64,000 bases of DNA from Novosphingobium sp. Rr 2-17 (GCF_000272475.1 NZ_AKFJ01000083.1:84163-148162); one strand, 5' to 3'; shown: positions 33,069 to 43,455, counted from the stretch's first letter. Numbers and translations: made by a program. Notes: a model not told the origin generated them from the sequence alone.

Positions 33069-34661
33069 ATGACCGACACCGTCCAAATCCGCCGTGCGTT
33101 GCTCTCGGTTTCCGACAAGACCGGCCTGGTCGAACTGGGCAAGGTGTTGGATGCGCGCGGGGTGGAGCTGGTCTCCACCGGCGGCACCGCCAAGACGCTG
33201 CGCGATGCGGGGCTGACGGTGAAGGACGTGTCCGAGCTTACTGGCTTTCCCGAGATGATGGACGGTCGCGTCAAGACGCTGCATCCCACCGTCCACGGCG
33301 GCCTGCTGGCGGTGCGCGACAATCCTGAACACGCCGCCGCGATGGAAGAGCACGCGATCGGTGCGATCGACCTCGTCGTGGTCAACCTCTACCCCTTCGA
33401 GGCGACCGTCGCCAAGGGCGCGGACCGCGACACCGTGATCGAGAACATCGACATCGGCGGCCCATCCATGGTGCGCTCGGCCGCCAAGAACCATGCCTAC
33501 GTCACCATCGTCACCGATCCCGCTGACTATGCGGGCCTGCTGGCCGAGCTGGACGCCACCGACGGCGCGACCACCCTTGCGTTCCGCAAGCTGATGGCCG
33601 CGCGCGCCTTTGCGCAGACCGCCGCCTACGATTCAATGATCTCGCAGTGGTTCGCCTTTGCCGACCAGGGCGTTCAGTTCCCCGAAATGCTCGCCGTCAA
33701 CGGCCGCCTGACCACCGAACTGCGCTATGGCGAGAACCCGCACCAGAAGGCGGCGCTCTACACCCCGGCAGGCCCCTTCACCAAGGGTCTGGCCCAGGCT
33801 GAACAAGTGCAGGGCAAGGAATTGTCCTACAACAACTACAACGATGCCGACGCCGCGTTCGAACTGGTTGCCGAGTTCAAGGGCGCCAAACCGGCAGTGG
33901 TCATCGTCAAGCATGCGAACCCTTGCGGCGTTGCCCAGGCCGACACTTTGCTCGATGCCTGGCACGGCGCGCTGGAGTGTGACGACGTTTCGGCCTTCGG
34001 CGGCATCGTTGCGGTCAACCAGGTGCTCGACGGGCCGACCGCCGAAGCGATCTGCCGCATCTTTACCGAAGTCGTCGTCGCCCCCGATGCGGACGAGGAA
34101 GCCCGCGCGTTCTTCGCCAAGAAGAAGAACCTGCGTTTGTTGCTGACCGGCGAACTTCCCAATCCGCGTCGCGCCGGCCTGACCGTCAAGCCGATCACCG
34201 GCGGACTGCTGGTGCAAGGCCGCGATTCGGGCGCAATCGGCCTCGATGACCTCAAGGTCGTTACCGAACGCGCGCCGACCGATCAGGAACTGACCGACTG
34301 CTTGTTCGCCTGGACCGTGGCGCGCCACGTCAAGTCGAACGCTATCGTCTATGCCAAGGACGGCGTGACCGCCGGCATCGGCGCGGGCCAGATGAACCGC
34401 CGCGACAGCTCACGCATCGCCGCGATGAAGGCCGCCGAATCGGCAGAGAAGTTTGGCTGGGCGCAAGCACGCACGGTGGGGTCGGCAGTCGCTTCCGACG
34501 CATTCTTCCCCTTCGCCGATGGTTTGCTGGCAGCGGCCGAAGCAGGCGCGACGGCCGTGATCCAACCCGGCGGCTCGATTCGCGACGACGAGGTGATCGC
34601 CGCCGCGAACGAGGCCGGCCTCGCGATGGTCTTCACCGGAATGCGCCATTTCCGCCATTAA
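33069..34661 (+). CDS. purH: Bifunctional AICAR formyltransferase/IMP cyclohydrolase
   Basis: A 530-residue protein of the normal length. The N-terminal MGS-like cyclohydrolase domain begins [20 protein letters not shown] and includes [14 protein letters not shown] and [18 protein letters not shown]. The C-terminal formyltransferase domain has [36 protein letters not shown] and [14 protein letters not shown]. It catalyses the last two steps of IMP synthesis. The promoter must lie in the 113-bp gap upstream or further back at rpe. Confidence 0.97.
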   Translation: MTDTVQIRRALLSVSDKTGLVELGKVLDARGVELVSTGGTAKTLRDAGLTVKDVSELTGFPEMMDGRVKTLHPTVHGGLLAVRDNPEHAAAMEEHAIGAIDLVVVNLYPFEATVAKGADRDTVIENIDIGGPSMVRSAAKNHAYVTIVTDPADYAGLLAELDATDGATTLAFRKLMAARAFAQTAAYDSMISQWFAFADQGVQFPEMLAVNGRLTTELRYGENPHQKAALYTPAGPFTKGLAQAEQVQGKELSYNNYNDADAAFELVAEFKGAKPAVVIVKHANPCGVAQADTLLDAWHGALECDDVSAFGGIVAVNQVLDGPTAEAICRIFTEVVVAPDADEEARAFFAKKKNLRLLLTGELPNPRRAGLTVKPITGGLLVQGRDSGAIGLDDLKVVTERAPTDQELTDCLFAWTVARHVKSNAIVYAKDGVTAGIGAGQMNRRDSSRIAAMKAAESAEKFGWAQARTVGSAVASDAFFPFADGLLAAAEAGATAVIQPGGSIRDDEVIAAANEAGLAMVFTGMRHFRH

Positions 34662-34827
34662 TTGCGACATTTTGCGACGAGTTCCCATTCGTCAATTCAA
34701 TTGGCCGCATTCTTAAAACGGCTTGTCGTTGATGTGCGTACTTTTATGCGTTGTTCACTCGACGCTCACACAAAATCGGCACAACGGCGCTTCGCAACGA
34801 ACTGCCAGCAACGTACCGGATTGACCG

Positions 34828-34977
34828 ATGGGACTTTTCAAAGCCGACTTCTACCGCTTCTTCGCCCTCGGCTTCGGCGGCGGCGCCTTGCTGGTGGCGG
34901 CAGTGCTTGGACTGGGTTCGCATCATCCTCTGTCGGAAAGCATCGTCCCAGCAGCGCAGGCGGAAACGACGCGCTGA
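34828..34977 (+). CDS. 49-residue single-span membrane protein
   Basis: A short frame MGLFKADFYRFFALGFGG... with one clear membrane helix (residues 11-30, rich in Gly, Ala, Leu, Val) flanked by a basic N-terminus and a polar tail ending AAQAETTR. It could equally be a signal peptide with a very short mature part. It ends 56 bp before the Zur gene, on the same strand. No homologue known to me; support comes from the sharp amphipathic-hydrophobic pattern, uninterrupted frame and context. Too short for most gene finders. Confidence 0.5.
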   Translation: MGLFKADFYRFFALGFGGGALLVAAVLGLGSHHPLSESIVPAAQAETTR

Positions 34978-35033
34978 CCTGACGTTGTGCAGGCCCGATT
35001 GCGCCGGCGCGCGGCAACGCCCATATTGCCGGC

Positions 35034-35531
35034 ATGTCCAAACACGATCACGATGCCCTGCACGACCACTGCGAAGCCGCTCACGGTCATAACGAGCACA
35101 GCGGCGAAAGCCTGATAAAGGCCGCGCACCGCGCGCTGGTCGATGCGGGCGAGCAATGGACCGATATGCGCGCCGACGTGTTCGCCGCATTGGCCGAACG
35201 CGATCGCCCCGCCTCCGCCTACGACTTGGCCGAAAGCGTCTCAGCAGCGCGGGCCCGGCGGGTCGCCCCCAACAGCGTCTATCGCATCCTCGACGTGTTC
35301 GTGCGGACCAACCTGGCGCGACGGGTCGAGAGCGCCAACGCCTATATCGCCAACAGCCACCCCGGCTGCCTGCATGACTGCATCTTCCTCATCTGCGACA
35401 GTTGCGGCCAGGCCGTACACATCGACGATGATAAGCTCACCGGCGCTCTCGTCGCTGCAGCCAAGGGCGCGGGCTTTGCAGACATTCGCCCGGTAGTGGA
35501 ATTGCGCGGCATCTGTGCCCAGTGCAGTTGA
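35034..35531 (+). CDS. zur: Fur-family regulator, probably Zur
   Basis: A 165-residue Fur-superfamily repressor. The winged helix spans about residues 28-95 (TDMRADVFAALAERDRPASAYDLAE, VAPNSVYRILDVFV). Structural zinc ligands are Cys121/Cys124 (CDSC) and Cys161/Cys164 (CAQC). The N-terminus is unusually rich in His (SKHDHDALHDHCEAAHGHNEH), which could buffer zinc. HPGCLHDCIFLICDSCG resembles Zur more than Fur. It would repress zinc uptake genes when zinc is plentiful; none are visible next to it. Confidence 0.85.
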   Translation: MSKHDHDALHDHCEAAHGHNEHSGESLIKAAHRALVDAGEQWTDMRADVFAALAERDRPASAYDLAESVSAARARRVAPNSVYRILDVFVRTNLARRVESANAYIANSHPGCLHDCIFLICDSCGQAVHIDDDKLTGALVAAAKGAGFADIRPVVELRGICAQCS

Positions 35532-35685
35532 AGATGCTGCGGCACTTCAGGATTAATCGCCGCGAACCCGTCGCAAGGGAATAGACATCCTAAATCCTTC
35601 GCGCCTGCATAGACCCTGCATCCTGTTAGTTTAGCACCCGTTGTCTCAATCGACATGCCCGCGACAACTGTGTAAGGCCCGATAG

Positions 35686-37608
35686 ATGAATGCCAATCCG
35701 GCCACACCGTTGCTCGATACGGTTACGAACCCGACCGACTTGCGCCGCCTGAAGCCGGCGCAATTGCGTCAGCTCGCAGACGAACTGCGGGAGGAAACCA
35801 TTTCCGCCGTCGGCCAGACCGGGGGACACTTGGGCTCGGGCCTCGGCGTCGTCGAACTGACGGTGGCGATCCACTACGTCTTCAACACCCCGGACGACCG
35901 GCTGATCTGGGACGTGGGCCATCAAGCCTATCCACACAAGATCCTGACCGGGCGGCGCGATCGGATTCGCACGCTGCGTCAGGGCGGTGGCTTGTCGGGC
36001 TTCACCAAGCGTTCCGAAAGCGAATACGATCCGTTCGGCGCGGCGCATAGCTCTACCTCGATCTCTGCCGCGCTCGGCTTCGCCATCGCCAACAAGCTGC
36101 AAGGCACACCGGGACGCGGCATCGCCGTGATCGGCGACGGCGCGATGAGCGCCGGCATGGCTTACGAGGCGATGAACAACGCAGCCGAAGCGGGCAACCG
36201 CCTCGTCGTGATCCTGAACGACAACGACATGTCGATCGCTCCCCCGGTCGGCGGTTTGTCGAGCTATCTAGCGCGGCTGGTGTCCTCGGGCCAATTCCTG
36301 GGCCTGCGCGAAATGGCGCGCAAATTCGCCCGCAAGCTGCCCCGCCCGCTCCACGTCGCCGCCAAGAAGACCGACGAGTTCGCCCGCGGCATGGCGATGG
36401 GCGGCACTTTGTTTGAGGAACTGGGCTTCTACTACGTTGGCCCGATCGACGGCCACGACCTCGAAGCGCTGGTGCCAGTGCTGGAAAACGTGCGCGATGC
36501 CGCCGAAGGCCCGATCCTGATCCACGTCGTGACGCAAAAGGGCAAAGGCTACGTCCCGGCGGAGGAAGCCGCCGACAAGTACCACGGCGTCCAGAAGTTC
36601 AACGTCGTCACCGGCGAGCAGGCGAAATCGCCCGCCGGACCGCCCAGCTATACCGGCGTCTTCGCCAAGGCTCTCATTGCCGAGGCGCAGCGCGACGATC
36701 GCATCTGCGCTATCACTGCCGCGATGCCCTCAGGCACCGGCCTCGACAAGTTCGGAGACTTGTTTCCGGGCCGCAGCTTCGATGTCGGCATTGCCGAACA
36801 GCACGCCGTTACCTTTGCCGCCGGCCTTGCCGCGCAAGGCATGCGCCCGTTCTGTGCGATCTACTCCACCTTCCTGCAGCGCGCGTTCGATCAGGTCGTC
36901 CACGACGTCGCGATCCAGAACCTGCCGGTGCGCTTCGCGATCGACCGCGCCGGCCTTGTCGGCGCGGACGGTGCGACTCACGCCGGTTCGTTCGACGTGA
37001 CCTACCTGGCCACTTTGCCCAACCTGGTCGTCATGGCCGCTGCTGACGAAGCGGAACTGGTCCACATGGTCCACACCGCCGCCCTGCATGACAGCAGCCC
37101 GATCGCCTTCCGCTATCCCCGCGGCAACGGCGTCGGCGTGCCTCTGCCCCAAGTTCCCGAGCGGCTGGAGATCGGCAAGGGCCGCGTCGTGCGCGAAGGC
37201 TCGAAAGTCGCGATCCTCTCGCTCGGCACCCGCCTTGCCGAAGCCCTCAAAGCCGCCGACACGCTGGAGGCGAAGGGCCTGTCCACCACCGTCGCCGACT
37301 TGCGCTTCGCCAAGCCGCTCGACACCGACCTGATCCGCCGCCTGATGACGACCCACGAAGTGGTCGTCACGGTCGAGGAAGGCGCCATCGGCGGCCTGGG
37401 CGCCCACGTCCTCACCCTCGCCAGTGACGAGGGCCTGACCGACGCTGGTCTCAAGATCCGCACCTTGCGCCTGCCTGACGTGTTCCAGGACCAGAACAAG
37501 CCCGAGGCGCAGTACGACGAAGCCGGCCTCAACGCCCCGCAGATCGTCGATACCGTGCTGAAAGCCCTGCGCCACAATAGCACCGGGGTAACCGAGGCGC
37601 GGGCCTGA
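35686..37608 (+). CDS. dxs: 1-deoxy-D-xylulose-5-phosphate synthase
   Basis: A 640-residue thiamine-diphosphate enzyme with AAGG ahead of the [56 protein letters not shown], the ThDP motif [17 protein letters not shown] and the C-terminal [19 protein letters not shown] plus [19 protein letters not shown] are diagnostic. It condenses pyruvate and glyceraldehyde 3-phosphate as the first step of the MEP isoprenoid pathway and also feeds thiamine and pyridoxal synthesis. Full length; a hydrolase gene follows 14 bp later. Confidence 0.97.
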   Translation: MNANPATPLLDTVTNPTDLRRLKPAQLRQLADELREETISAVGQTGGHLGSGLGVVELTVAIHYVFNTPDDRLIWDVGHQAYPHKILTGRRDRIRTLRQGGGLSGFTKRSESEYDPFGAAHSSTSISAALGFAIANKLQGTPGRGIAVIGDGAMSAGMAYEAMNNAAEAGNRLVVILNDNDMSIAPPVGGLSSYLARLVSSGQFLGLREMARKFARKLPRPLHVAAKKTDEFARGMAMGGTLFEELGFYYVGPIDGHDLEALVPVLENVRDAAEGPILIHVVTQKGKGYVPAEEAADKYHGVQKFNVVTGEQAKSPAGPPSYTGVFAKALIAEAQRDDRICAITAAMPSGTGLDKFGDLFPGRSFDVGIAEQHAVTFAAGLAAQGMRPFCAIYSTFLQRAFDQVVHDVAIQNLPVRFAIDRAGLVGADGATHAGSFDVTYLATLPNLVVMAAADEAELVHMVHTAALHDSSPIAFRYPRGNGVGVPLPQVPERLEIGKGRVVREGSKVAILSLGTRLAEALKAADTLEAKGLSTTVADLRFAKPLDTDLIRRLMTTHEVVVTVEEGAIGGLGAHVLTLASDEGLTDAGLKIRTLRLPDVFQDQNKPEAQYDEAGLNAPQIVDTVLKALRHNSTGVTEARA

Positions 37609-37622
37609 GTCCGGCCAAGCGC

Positions 37623-38411
37623 ATGGGATGGCTGAAGATCACTCTTCTGGCCATCGCCGGGACATACCTCGTTATCGTCCTGACACTCTACCTAGGGCAG
37701 CGCGCGATGATCTATCCCGCACCCCGAGGGCCTTCGGTGGTACCGGCGGGCTTCGAACGAGCTGCACTGCACACCAGCGACGGCCTGGAACTCACGGCAG
37801 CCTGGCGACCGGCCCATCGCGGCAAACCGACGATCGTTTTCTTCCACGGCAATGGCGACAGCCTTCCGGGCGCAGCCATCGCGACTCAGGGTTTGGCTGA
37901 GGCGGGATACGGACTGCTGCTGGCCGACTATCGTGGCTATGCGGGCAACCCCGGTAAGCCCACCGAGGACGGCCTTGCGATGGATGGCCGGGCCGCGATC
38001 GCCTTTGTCGAAGCGCACGGCGTTGCCGCTGACAAGGTCGTGGTTATGGGCGCTTCGCTTGGAACCGGAGTGGCGACACGGCTGGCGGCGGAACATCGCC
38101 CCGCTGCGCTCGTGCTGGTCTCGCCCTTCACCAGCCTTCCAGATGCAGGCGCTGCCGCCTTTCCTTGGATACCGGTACGGACTTTGATGCGCGATCGTTT
38201 CGACAGCCTTAGAATAATCGGAAAGATCGACGCGCCCGTGCTGGTGCTTCATGCGACCAACGACCGTGTAATTCCGTTCGCGCAAGGCGAAGCAATGGCG
38301 AGAGCCGCTCGCCATAGTAAGTTCCTGCGCTTTGATCGGTTCGGCCACCAACTCCAGTTCACCGCGCCTGCCCAGACAGCGATCGCGGCGTGGCTGGAGC
38401 GGTCGCGCTAG
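37623..38411 (+). CDS. Membrane-anchored alpha/beta hydrolase
   Basis: A 262-residue alpha/beta-hydrolase fold protein with an N-terminal membrane helix (ITLLAIAGTYLVIVLTLYL). The oxyanion region FFHGNGDS, nucleophile elbow GASLGTGVA (Ser), acid in ATNDRVIP and the catalytic His in FGHQLQF are all visible. It resembles the ABHD13/YfhR group of serine hydrolases, whose natural substrates are unclear. It is probably co-transcribed with dxs. Confidence 0.88.
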   Translation: MGWLKITLLAIAGTYLVIVLTLYLGQRAMIYPAPRGPSVVPAGFERAALHTSDGLELTAAWRPAHRGKPTIVFFHGNGDSLPGAAIATQGLAEAGYGLLLADYRGYAGNPGKPTEDGLAMDGRAAIAFVEAHGVAADKVVVMGASLGTGVATRLAAEHRPAALVLVSPFTSLPDAGAAAFPWIPVRTLMRDRFDSLRIIGKIDAPVLVLHATNDRVIPFAQGEAMARAARHSKFLRFDRFGHQLQFTAPAQTAIAAWLERSR

Positions 38412-38430
38412 CGAAGCACGTCGCCCTGCC

Positions 38431-39735
38431 CTACCAATCGTAAGCCTTGGGCAAGTACGTCTTGTCCAGGCTCTTGTACCGATCGCGCAGACGGGTCTGG
38501 TGGTTGTCGAGCGGTTGCTTGACGCCGTCGATCCACACGTCGAGCGGAATCGAGGACAGTTCGAGCGGGTCGCCGTCCCACAGCACTACGTCGCCCACGG
38601 CGCCGGGGGCGAGGACGCCAGCTTTGCCCCCCATGCCGCTGATCTGGGCCGGGACCGAGGTGATTGCCGCCAATGCTTCGCCCCAGGACAAGCCGGTGGC
38701 GCCCGGGATCTTGTTAAGGGCCACGAGGTTGCCGGCCTGCTGCGGGGCGTAGCGCGGCTGGTCCATGCCGGCGAACATGCCGATGGCGACTTTGACCCCG
38801 GCCTTCTTCATGCGCCCGACGTTGGACTGGGTGGCGGCGAGTTGCTCGAAGCTTGCGGGCAGATCGCGCAAGGGCATGGTGATGACCGGCACGCCCGCCG
38901 CCGCGATCTGCGGCGCGACCAGCCAGCCTTCGGTGACGCCGACCAGCACGAGGTCGAGCTTGGGAAACTCGGCCTTGAGCGCCAGCACACTGCGGATGTC
39001 GGACGCGCGGTCTACTCCCACATACAGCGGCTGAGTGCCGTCGATCACCTTGGCGAGCGCGCGCGCGTCCTCGCGGGTCAGCAGGACGTCACCCTGCCGC
39101 AGGGCGCCTGCCGGCAGCGCCGCCACTTCGCGCGCCTCGCGCAGCGCATTGCGCAGCACAAGCTGGGCTGCAACGCGGCTTCCGCCGGCAAGGCGTCCAC
39201 CAGCCTCGCCCAGTTCCACATACTGGAACGCGCGCGACTTGGTGACGATCGCGGCGTCTGCGCCCAGGTCGATCACCGCGCCCTGGCCGGCGAAGATCGC
39301 GCCGCCGTTGAACGGCGTCACGCTGGCGCGGGTGACACCACCGGCGCGACTGATGGCGATGTGCTGGCTGGAAGGGTTGAGCGCGGGCGCGATATCCAGC
39401 GCCGCGTTGAAGGGCGATTTGTCCGCCGACGTGTCGTTGCTCTCGTCCACGGCCTCGACGTCCCACAAGCCCAGGTCGGTGACGGCGGAAAACAAGCCCG
39501 GCGTCACCCACTTGCCGGTGCCGTCGATCACCGGAACGCCGGGAGGCACGGCAACGCCGGCGCCGGCCGCGACGATCTTGCCAGCGCGAACGACGACCGT
39601 GGCATGTTCGATCGGCGCGCCGCCATCGCCCGTGGCGACGGTGGCGTTGGTAATGGCCAAGTCCTGCGCAAAGGCAGGTGCGGCGATCGCGGTCAGTGCG
39701 GCAACGGCGGCGGACATCAGGAGGCGGCGGTTCAC
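38431..39735 (-). CDS. Amidohydrolase-fold protein lacking the HxH metal motif
   Basis: A 434-residue protein with a signal peptide (RRLLMSAAVAALTAIAAPAFA) and an imidazolonepropionase-type fold: ITNATVATGDG, IDGTGKWVTPG and the C-terminal GVLAPGAVGDVVLWDGDPLE. At the place where active members have an HxH pair after the PG (as HSH in the neighbour), this protein has V85-T-D87 (PGLFSAVTDLG). Lys and His ligands further on are also hard to find. It may be non-catalytic or use another metal arrangement. Its ATG overlaps nothing, but the upstream gene's stop overlaps this gene's start by 4 bp. Confidence 0.82.
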   Translation of the reverse strand: MNRRLLMSAAVAALTAIAAPAFAQDLAITNATVATGDGGAPIEHATVVVRAGKIVAAGAGVAVPPGVPVIDGTGKWVTPGLFSAVTDLGLWDVEAVDESNDTSADKSPFNAALDIAPALNPSSQHIAISRAGGVTRASVTPFNGGAIFAGQGAVIDLGADAAIVTKSRAFQYVELGEAGGRLAGGSRVAAQLVLRNALREAREVAALPAGALRQGDVLLTREDARALAKVIDGTQPLYVGVDRASDIRSVLALKAEFPKLDLVLVGVTEGWLVAPQIAAAGVPVITMPLRDLPASFEQLAATQSNVGRMKKAGVKVAIGMFAGMDQPRYAPQQAGNLVALNKIPGATGLSWGEALAAITSVPAQISGMGGKAGVLAPGAVGDVVLWDGDPLELSSIPLDVWIDGVKQPLDNHQTRLRDRYKSLDKTYLPKAYDW

Positions 39736-41120
39736 TTCACGTCTCCTTCACCGGGCTGGCCTAGTTCGAAATCACTCACCGGCTTTCGCTTGGGGTCGTC
39801 GGCATCGTACAGCAGGGCGCCGTCGATCCACACCTTTTCGGGTCGCGAATAGACCGACAGCGGGTTGCCGTTCCACAGCACCACATCCGCCATCTTGCCG
39901 CCTTCGAGGCTGCCGGTCTTGTCGGCGATGCCCATTGCCTTGGCGGCGTTGTAGGTGAACCAGCCGACCACTTGCGCGTCGGGAATGTCGATGCCGATAC
40001 GCTTGCCGTGGGCTTGCGCCTTGGCGGCTTCCTGGTTCAGGCGCTGGATGCCGTTCTCGTCGTCGGAGTGGATGATGACGCAGGCGCCTTCCTTGGCGAG
40101 CAGCGCGGCGTTCTCGGGGATGCCGTCATAGCCCTCCATCTTGAAGCCGTACCAATCGGCCCAGATCGCGGCGCAGACATCGTTGGCCTTGAGCAGATCG
40201 GCGATCTTGTAGGCCTCTACCGCGTGGTGGAAGGCCGTGACCTTGTACCCCATCTCCTTGGCCATATCGAGCACCTGGGCCATCTCGTCGGCGCGGTAGC
40301 AGTGGTTCTGGACCAGAATTTCACCCTTGAGCACGCCTTCCAGAGTATCCTTGCCCAAGTCGCGCTCGGCATGGTCGCCGTCCTTGTACTTCTTGGCATC
40401 GAGCCAGGCCTGGCGGTTGACGGAGAAGTTACCCATCCGGGTAGAGGGCTTTTGGTTGCGGGCGCCATAGACGCGCTTGGGATTTTCGCCGCAGGCCATC
40501 TTCAGTGAATAAGGCGCGCCGGGGAACTTCATACCCTGCACCGTCAGGCTGGGCACGTTCTTGAGCGTGACGGAGCGCCCGCCCATCAGGTTGCCGGAAC
40601 CGGGAAGGATCTGCAGCGAGGTGACGCCGCCGTTCATCAGTGCGCGGGTGAAGCCGGGGTCTTGCGGCCAGACCGAGTGCTCGGCCCACACGTCCGGCGT
40701 GGTCGGGCTGGTCATCTCGTTGCCGTCCGCGTTCGCATCCACCGAAGGACTGGGATAGACGCCCAGGTGCGAATGGATGTCGATGACGCCGGGCGTTACG
40801 AACTTGCCGCGCCCGTCGATCCGGTCGAAGCCGGCAGGGACGGCAAGGTCCGCGCCGCCGATGCCGACGAGCTTGCCGTTCTCGAACAGCACGGTGCCGT
40901 TCTCGATCCGGCCGCCGCGCCCATCATAGATGGTAGCGCCGATCAAGGCAGTCGAGCGCCCCGGATACGGCTTGTAGGTCGAGGCATAAGGCGCTGGTCC
41001 CGCCTTTTCGTCCTTGTCCTTCTTCTTCGCATCGGCCCCGGTCGCACTCAGCGACAGCGCCAGCGCCACCAACGAGAGCGCAGAAATCCGACGCAGTCCG
41101 GGCGATACCCGCATATCCAT
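39732..41120 (-). CDS. Secreted amidohydrolase (imidazolonepropionase-like)
   Basis: A 462-residue protein with signal sequence RISALSLVALALSLSATGADA and a Lys/Asp-rich linker. IDGRGKFVTPGVIDIHSHLG contains the metal ligands His126 and His128; VQNHCYRADEM, FHHAVEAYK and IIHSDDENG supply further His/Asp ligands. C-terminal GSLEGGKMADVVLWNGNPL is the usual end of the fold. It should be an active periplasmic metallohydrolase of unknown substrate, working alongside the degenerate partner encoded by the next, translationally coupled gene. The two may form a heteromer, one catalytic and one structural subunit. Confidence 0.88.
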   Translation of the reverse strand: MDMRVSPGLRRISALSLVALALSLSATGADAKKKDKDEKAGPAPYASTYKPYPGRSTALIGATIYDGRGGRIENGTVLFENGKLVGIGGADLAVPAGFDRIDGRGKFVTPGVIDIHSHLGVYPSPSVDANADGNEMTSPTTPDVWAEHSVWPQDPGFTRALMNGGVTSLQILPGSGNLMGGRSVTLKNVPSLTVQGMKFPGAPYSLKMACGENPKRVYGARNQKPSTRMGNFSVNRQAWLDAKKYKDGDHAERDLGKDTLEGVLKGEILVQNHCYRADEMAQVLDMAKEMGYKVTAFHHAVEAYKIADLLKANDVCAAIWADWYGFKMEGYDGIPENAALLAKEGACVIIHSDDENGIQRLNQEAAKAQAHGKRIGIDIPDAQVVGWFTYNAAKAMGIADKTGSLEGGKMADVVLWNGNPLSVYSRPEKVWIDGALLYDADDPKRKPVSDFELGQPGEGDVK

Positions 41121-41140
41121 TCCCCTGTTCGCACTGAAGA

Positions 41141-41167
41141 ACCGGCCCGGAAATGGTCCGGGCCGGT
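41141..41167 (-). terminator. Terminator of the peptide transporter gene
   Basis: ACCGGCCCGGA and TCCGGGCCGGT form a perfect 11-bp stem with a 5-base loop, 17 bp past the POT stop on the leftward strand, followed there by TTCTTCAG. It separates the transporter from the amidohydrolase operon. Confidence 0.7.
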
Positions 41168-41183
41168 GGTTGGTTTCGTCAGT

Positions 41184-42833
41184 TCATTTACGCTCGGGGT
41201 GGACGCCGCCCTGCTGCGCTTCCAGTCCCATCACCGGTTGCCCGGCCAGATCGTGATCGATGGAACGATCGCCCAGCGTTTCGAGGTGCATCCAGCGCTT
41301 CACGATCGGCGAGAGCAGCAGCACGACCACCGCGACGCCGATGGTGATCCAGCCGATCTTGGAATAGATCTCCAGTGTCAGCGCCTTGCTCATCGCGCCG
41401 CTCTCGCCGCCGGTGGCCTCGCCGATCTTGCCGGCGACGAAGTTGCCCACCGCCGTCATGTAGAACCACGCCCCCATGATGAAGCTGGCCAGATGCAGCG
41501 GCGCCAGGCGCGTCATCGCTGAAAGGCCGACCGGGGACAGGCACAGCTCGCCCGTGGTGTGCAAGGCATAGATCAGGAAGACGAACAGCACCGAAGTCAT
41601 CACCGCTGGATCGCCCGTCCCTGCGCCCCATACGAAGACGAGGAAGCCCAGGCCCACTTGCGCCAGCGCCAGGCCGAACTTGGCGGGGGCGGATGGCTCC
41701 AGGCCCTTCTTGGCCAGGATCGTCCACAGCGCGGCGAAGAACGGCGCGAACAGGACGATGTAGATCGGGTTGATCGACTGGAACAAGCTGGTGGGCACCC
41801 CGCCGCGATCGACGAACTTGTCGGTGTAGAGGCTTAGCGAGCCGCCGGCCTGCTCGAACAAGCCCCAGAAGATCGGGTTGAGCGCGATGAGGAACAGGAT
41901 CGCGAAGATGCGCTGGCGTGGCTCCTTGGGCAGCTTGAACGCCTCGTACAGCGTGTAGAGCAGCATCGCGATCCCAGAGACCGCGAGCAACGTCTGGATG
42001 ACGCTTACGTATTGGATCAGGAACCAGACCACGCCGACCGAAGCCAGGCCGGTGGCGTAGAGCGCGATTTCGCCCTTCTTCGCCAGCGGTTTTGGCGGCT
42101 CACCGCGACCACGAAGCGCCGGTTTGCCCGCAACGAAGATCAAGAGGCCAAGCACCATGCCGATGCCGGCGAGGCCAAAGCCGTAGGACCAGCCGATCGT
42201 CTGGCCCAGATAGCCGACCAGGATCGTGCCCAGCGCTGCGCCGGTGTTCATGCCCATGTAGAACACCGTGTAGGCGCCGTCCCGCCGGGTGTCGGTCATC
42301 TTGTAGAGCTGCCCGACGATCACCGAGACGTTGCCCTTCAGGAAGCCTGAGCCGACGATGATCAGCGCCAGCGCCAGCCAGAATACGTTGATCGCCGGGT
42401 CCGCCTGCTTGGTCGCCGCATCGGTGACCCCGTGGAGCCCTTCGTACGCCATGAACAAGTGGCCCAGCGCCAGGACGATCCCGCCGAACAGCACCGCTTT
42501 GCGCTGGCCCAGCCAGCGGTCGGCCAGATAGCCGCCTAGCACCGGAGTGATGTAGACGAGACTGCCGTAAGCCCCATAAATCAGATTCGCCGAGCCATCG
42601 TTGAACAGCCAGAACTTGGTAAGATACAGGATCAGCAGCGCTCGCATGCCGTAGAACGAGAACCGCTCCCACATCTCGGCATAGAACAGCACGAACAGGC
42701 CGCGCGGGTGGCCGACGAATTCCTCGCTCTTTCGGGTGGCGATGATGCCGCCCACGATCAGGACCGCGAACAACAGGATCGCCGCGATCGTGGCGATCCA
42801 GTCACCCTCGTTGAATTGTGCGAGTGGTTTCAT
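41184..42833 (-). CDS. POT/PTR2-family peptide:proton symporter
   Basis: A 549-residue transporter with 12-14 helices. The family signature EMWERFSFYGMRALLILYL (ExxERFxYYG type) lies in the first helices, and the POT loop GGYLADRWLGQRKAVLFGG and the FYMGMNTGAALG region follow. It imports di- and tripeptides with protons. Placed next to secreted amidohydrolases it may take up peptide-like products, but a terminator and independent start make that only suggestive. Confidence 0.92.
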   Translation of the reverse strand: MKPLAQFNEGDWIATIAAILLFAVLIVGGIIATRKSEEFVGHPRGLFVLFYAEMWERFSFYGMRALLILYLTKFWLFNDGSANLIYGAYGSLVYITPVLGGYLADRWLGQRKAVLFGGIVLALGHLFMAYEGLHGVTDAATKQADPAINVFWLALALIIVGSGFLKGNVSVIVGQLYKMTDTRRDGAYTVFYMGMNTGAALGTILVGYLGQTIGWSYGFGLAGIGMVLGLLIFVAGKPALRGRGEPPKPLAKKGEIALYATGLASVGVVWFLIQYVSVIQTLLAVSGIAMLLYTLYEAFKLPKEPRQRIFAILFLIALNPIFWGLFEQAGGSLSLYTDKFVDRGGVPTSLFQSINPIYIVLFAPFFAALWTILAKKGLEPSAPAKFGLALAQVGLGFLVFVWGAGTGDPAVMTSVLFVFLIYALHTTGELCLSPVGLSAMTRLAPLHLASFIMGAWFYMTAVGNFVAGKIGEATGGESGAMSKALTLEIYSKIGWITIGVAVVVLLLSPIVKRWMHLETLGDRSIDHDLAGQPVMGLEAQQGGVHPERK

Positions 42834-42996
42834 GCCGCCCTGTGCGCCCTTGTTTTGTGGACCCTCGCGAGTGCGAAGGCTTGCCCTTGCCTAGCGGGGG
42901 AAGTTAGCGGCCATTTCTCGGCTGTAAATGCCTGGTTGCAAAGCGAACGATGTCGACAAGCCCGCCTTTTCGCGGTCGCACAATCCCTTGCGCTAG

Positions 42997-43024
42997 GCCA
43001 TTGCGCGCGAGCCCAGGCAATGGC
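42997..43024 (+). other. Hairpin in the leader region of ihfB
   Basis: GCCATTGC pairs perfectly with GCAATGGC, loop 12 bases, followed by ATTTTCG. It lies 85 bp upstream of the ihfB start. It may terminate an upstream read-through transcript or shape the ihfB leader; a further 7-bp pair (TGAAATG with CATTTCA) sits closer to the start. Confidence 0.35.
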
Positions 43025-43108
43025 ATTTTCGTGAGGGGTGAAATGTCATCGCAGCGTAATTTTATGATTCGCGACGGCATTTCAAAATTTTGTGGGGAAA
43101 GCGTTCTA

Positions 43109-43390
43109 ATGATCCGATCGGAGTTGCTCCAGGTGCTCGCGCGCGAGAATCCCGAACTGCGGCTTGAGGATGTCGAACGCGCACTTGATACGTTCTTCGA
43201 CGAGATCAGCCAGCGCCTCGCCGATGGCGGTCGCGTTGAACTGCGCGGATTCGGTGCTTTTTCCACCCGCCATCGTGATGGCCGCAAGGGACGCAACCCG
43301 CGCACCGGCGAAAGCGTGGAAGTGCCCGAAAAGCGTGTCCCCTATTTCAAGCCCGGTAAGGAAATGCGCGCACGCCTGAATGTTGAGTAA
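43109..43390 (+). CDS. ihfB: Integration host factor beta subunit
   Basis: A 93-residue HU/IHF-fold protein from the ATG at 43109, the start that gives the family's usual length and MIRSELL opening; GTGGGGAAA lies upstream. [27 protein letters not shown] carries the DNA-binding arm with the invariant GRNP, and [11 protein letters not shown] the final strand. It bends DNA as heterodimer with IhfA in transcription, recombination and replication. It stands alone, between a peptide transporter gene and a tRNA gene. Confidence 0.95.
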   Translation: MIRSELLQVLARENPELRLEDVERALDTFFDEISQRLADGGRVELRGFGAFSTRHRDGRKGRNPRTGESVEVPEKRVPYFKPGKEMRARLNVE

Positions 43391-43455
43391 GGCCGGCTAT
43401 TTCCAACGCCTGTAGTTGCTTGACTCGCCGCCTTCTGCGAAAGGCGCTAGGGTGT

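Noticed and set aside
38332..39852. A 506-codon plus-strand frame across the first amidohydrolase
   Set aside because: Antisense shadow with biased composition and no domain; the minus-strand gene has a signal peptide and coupled neighbour.
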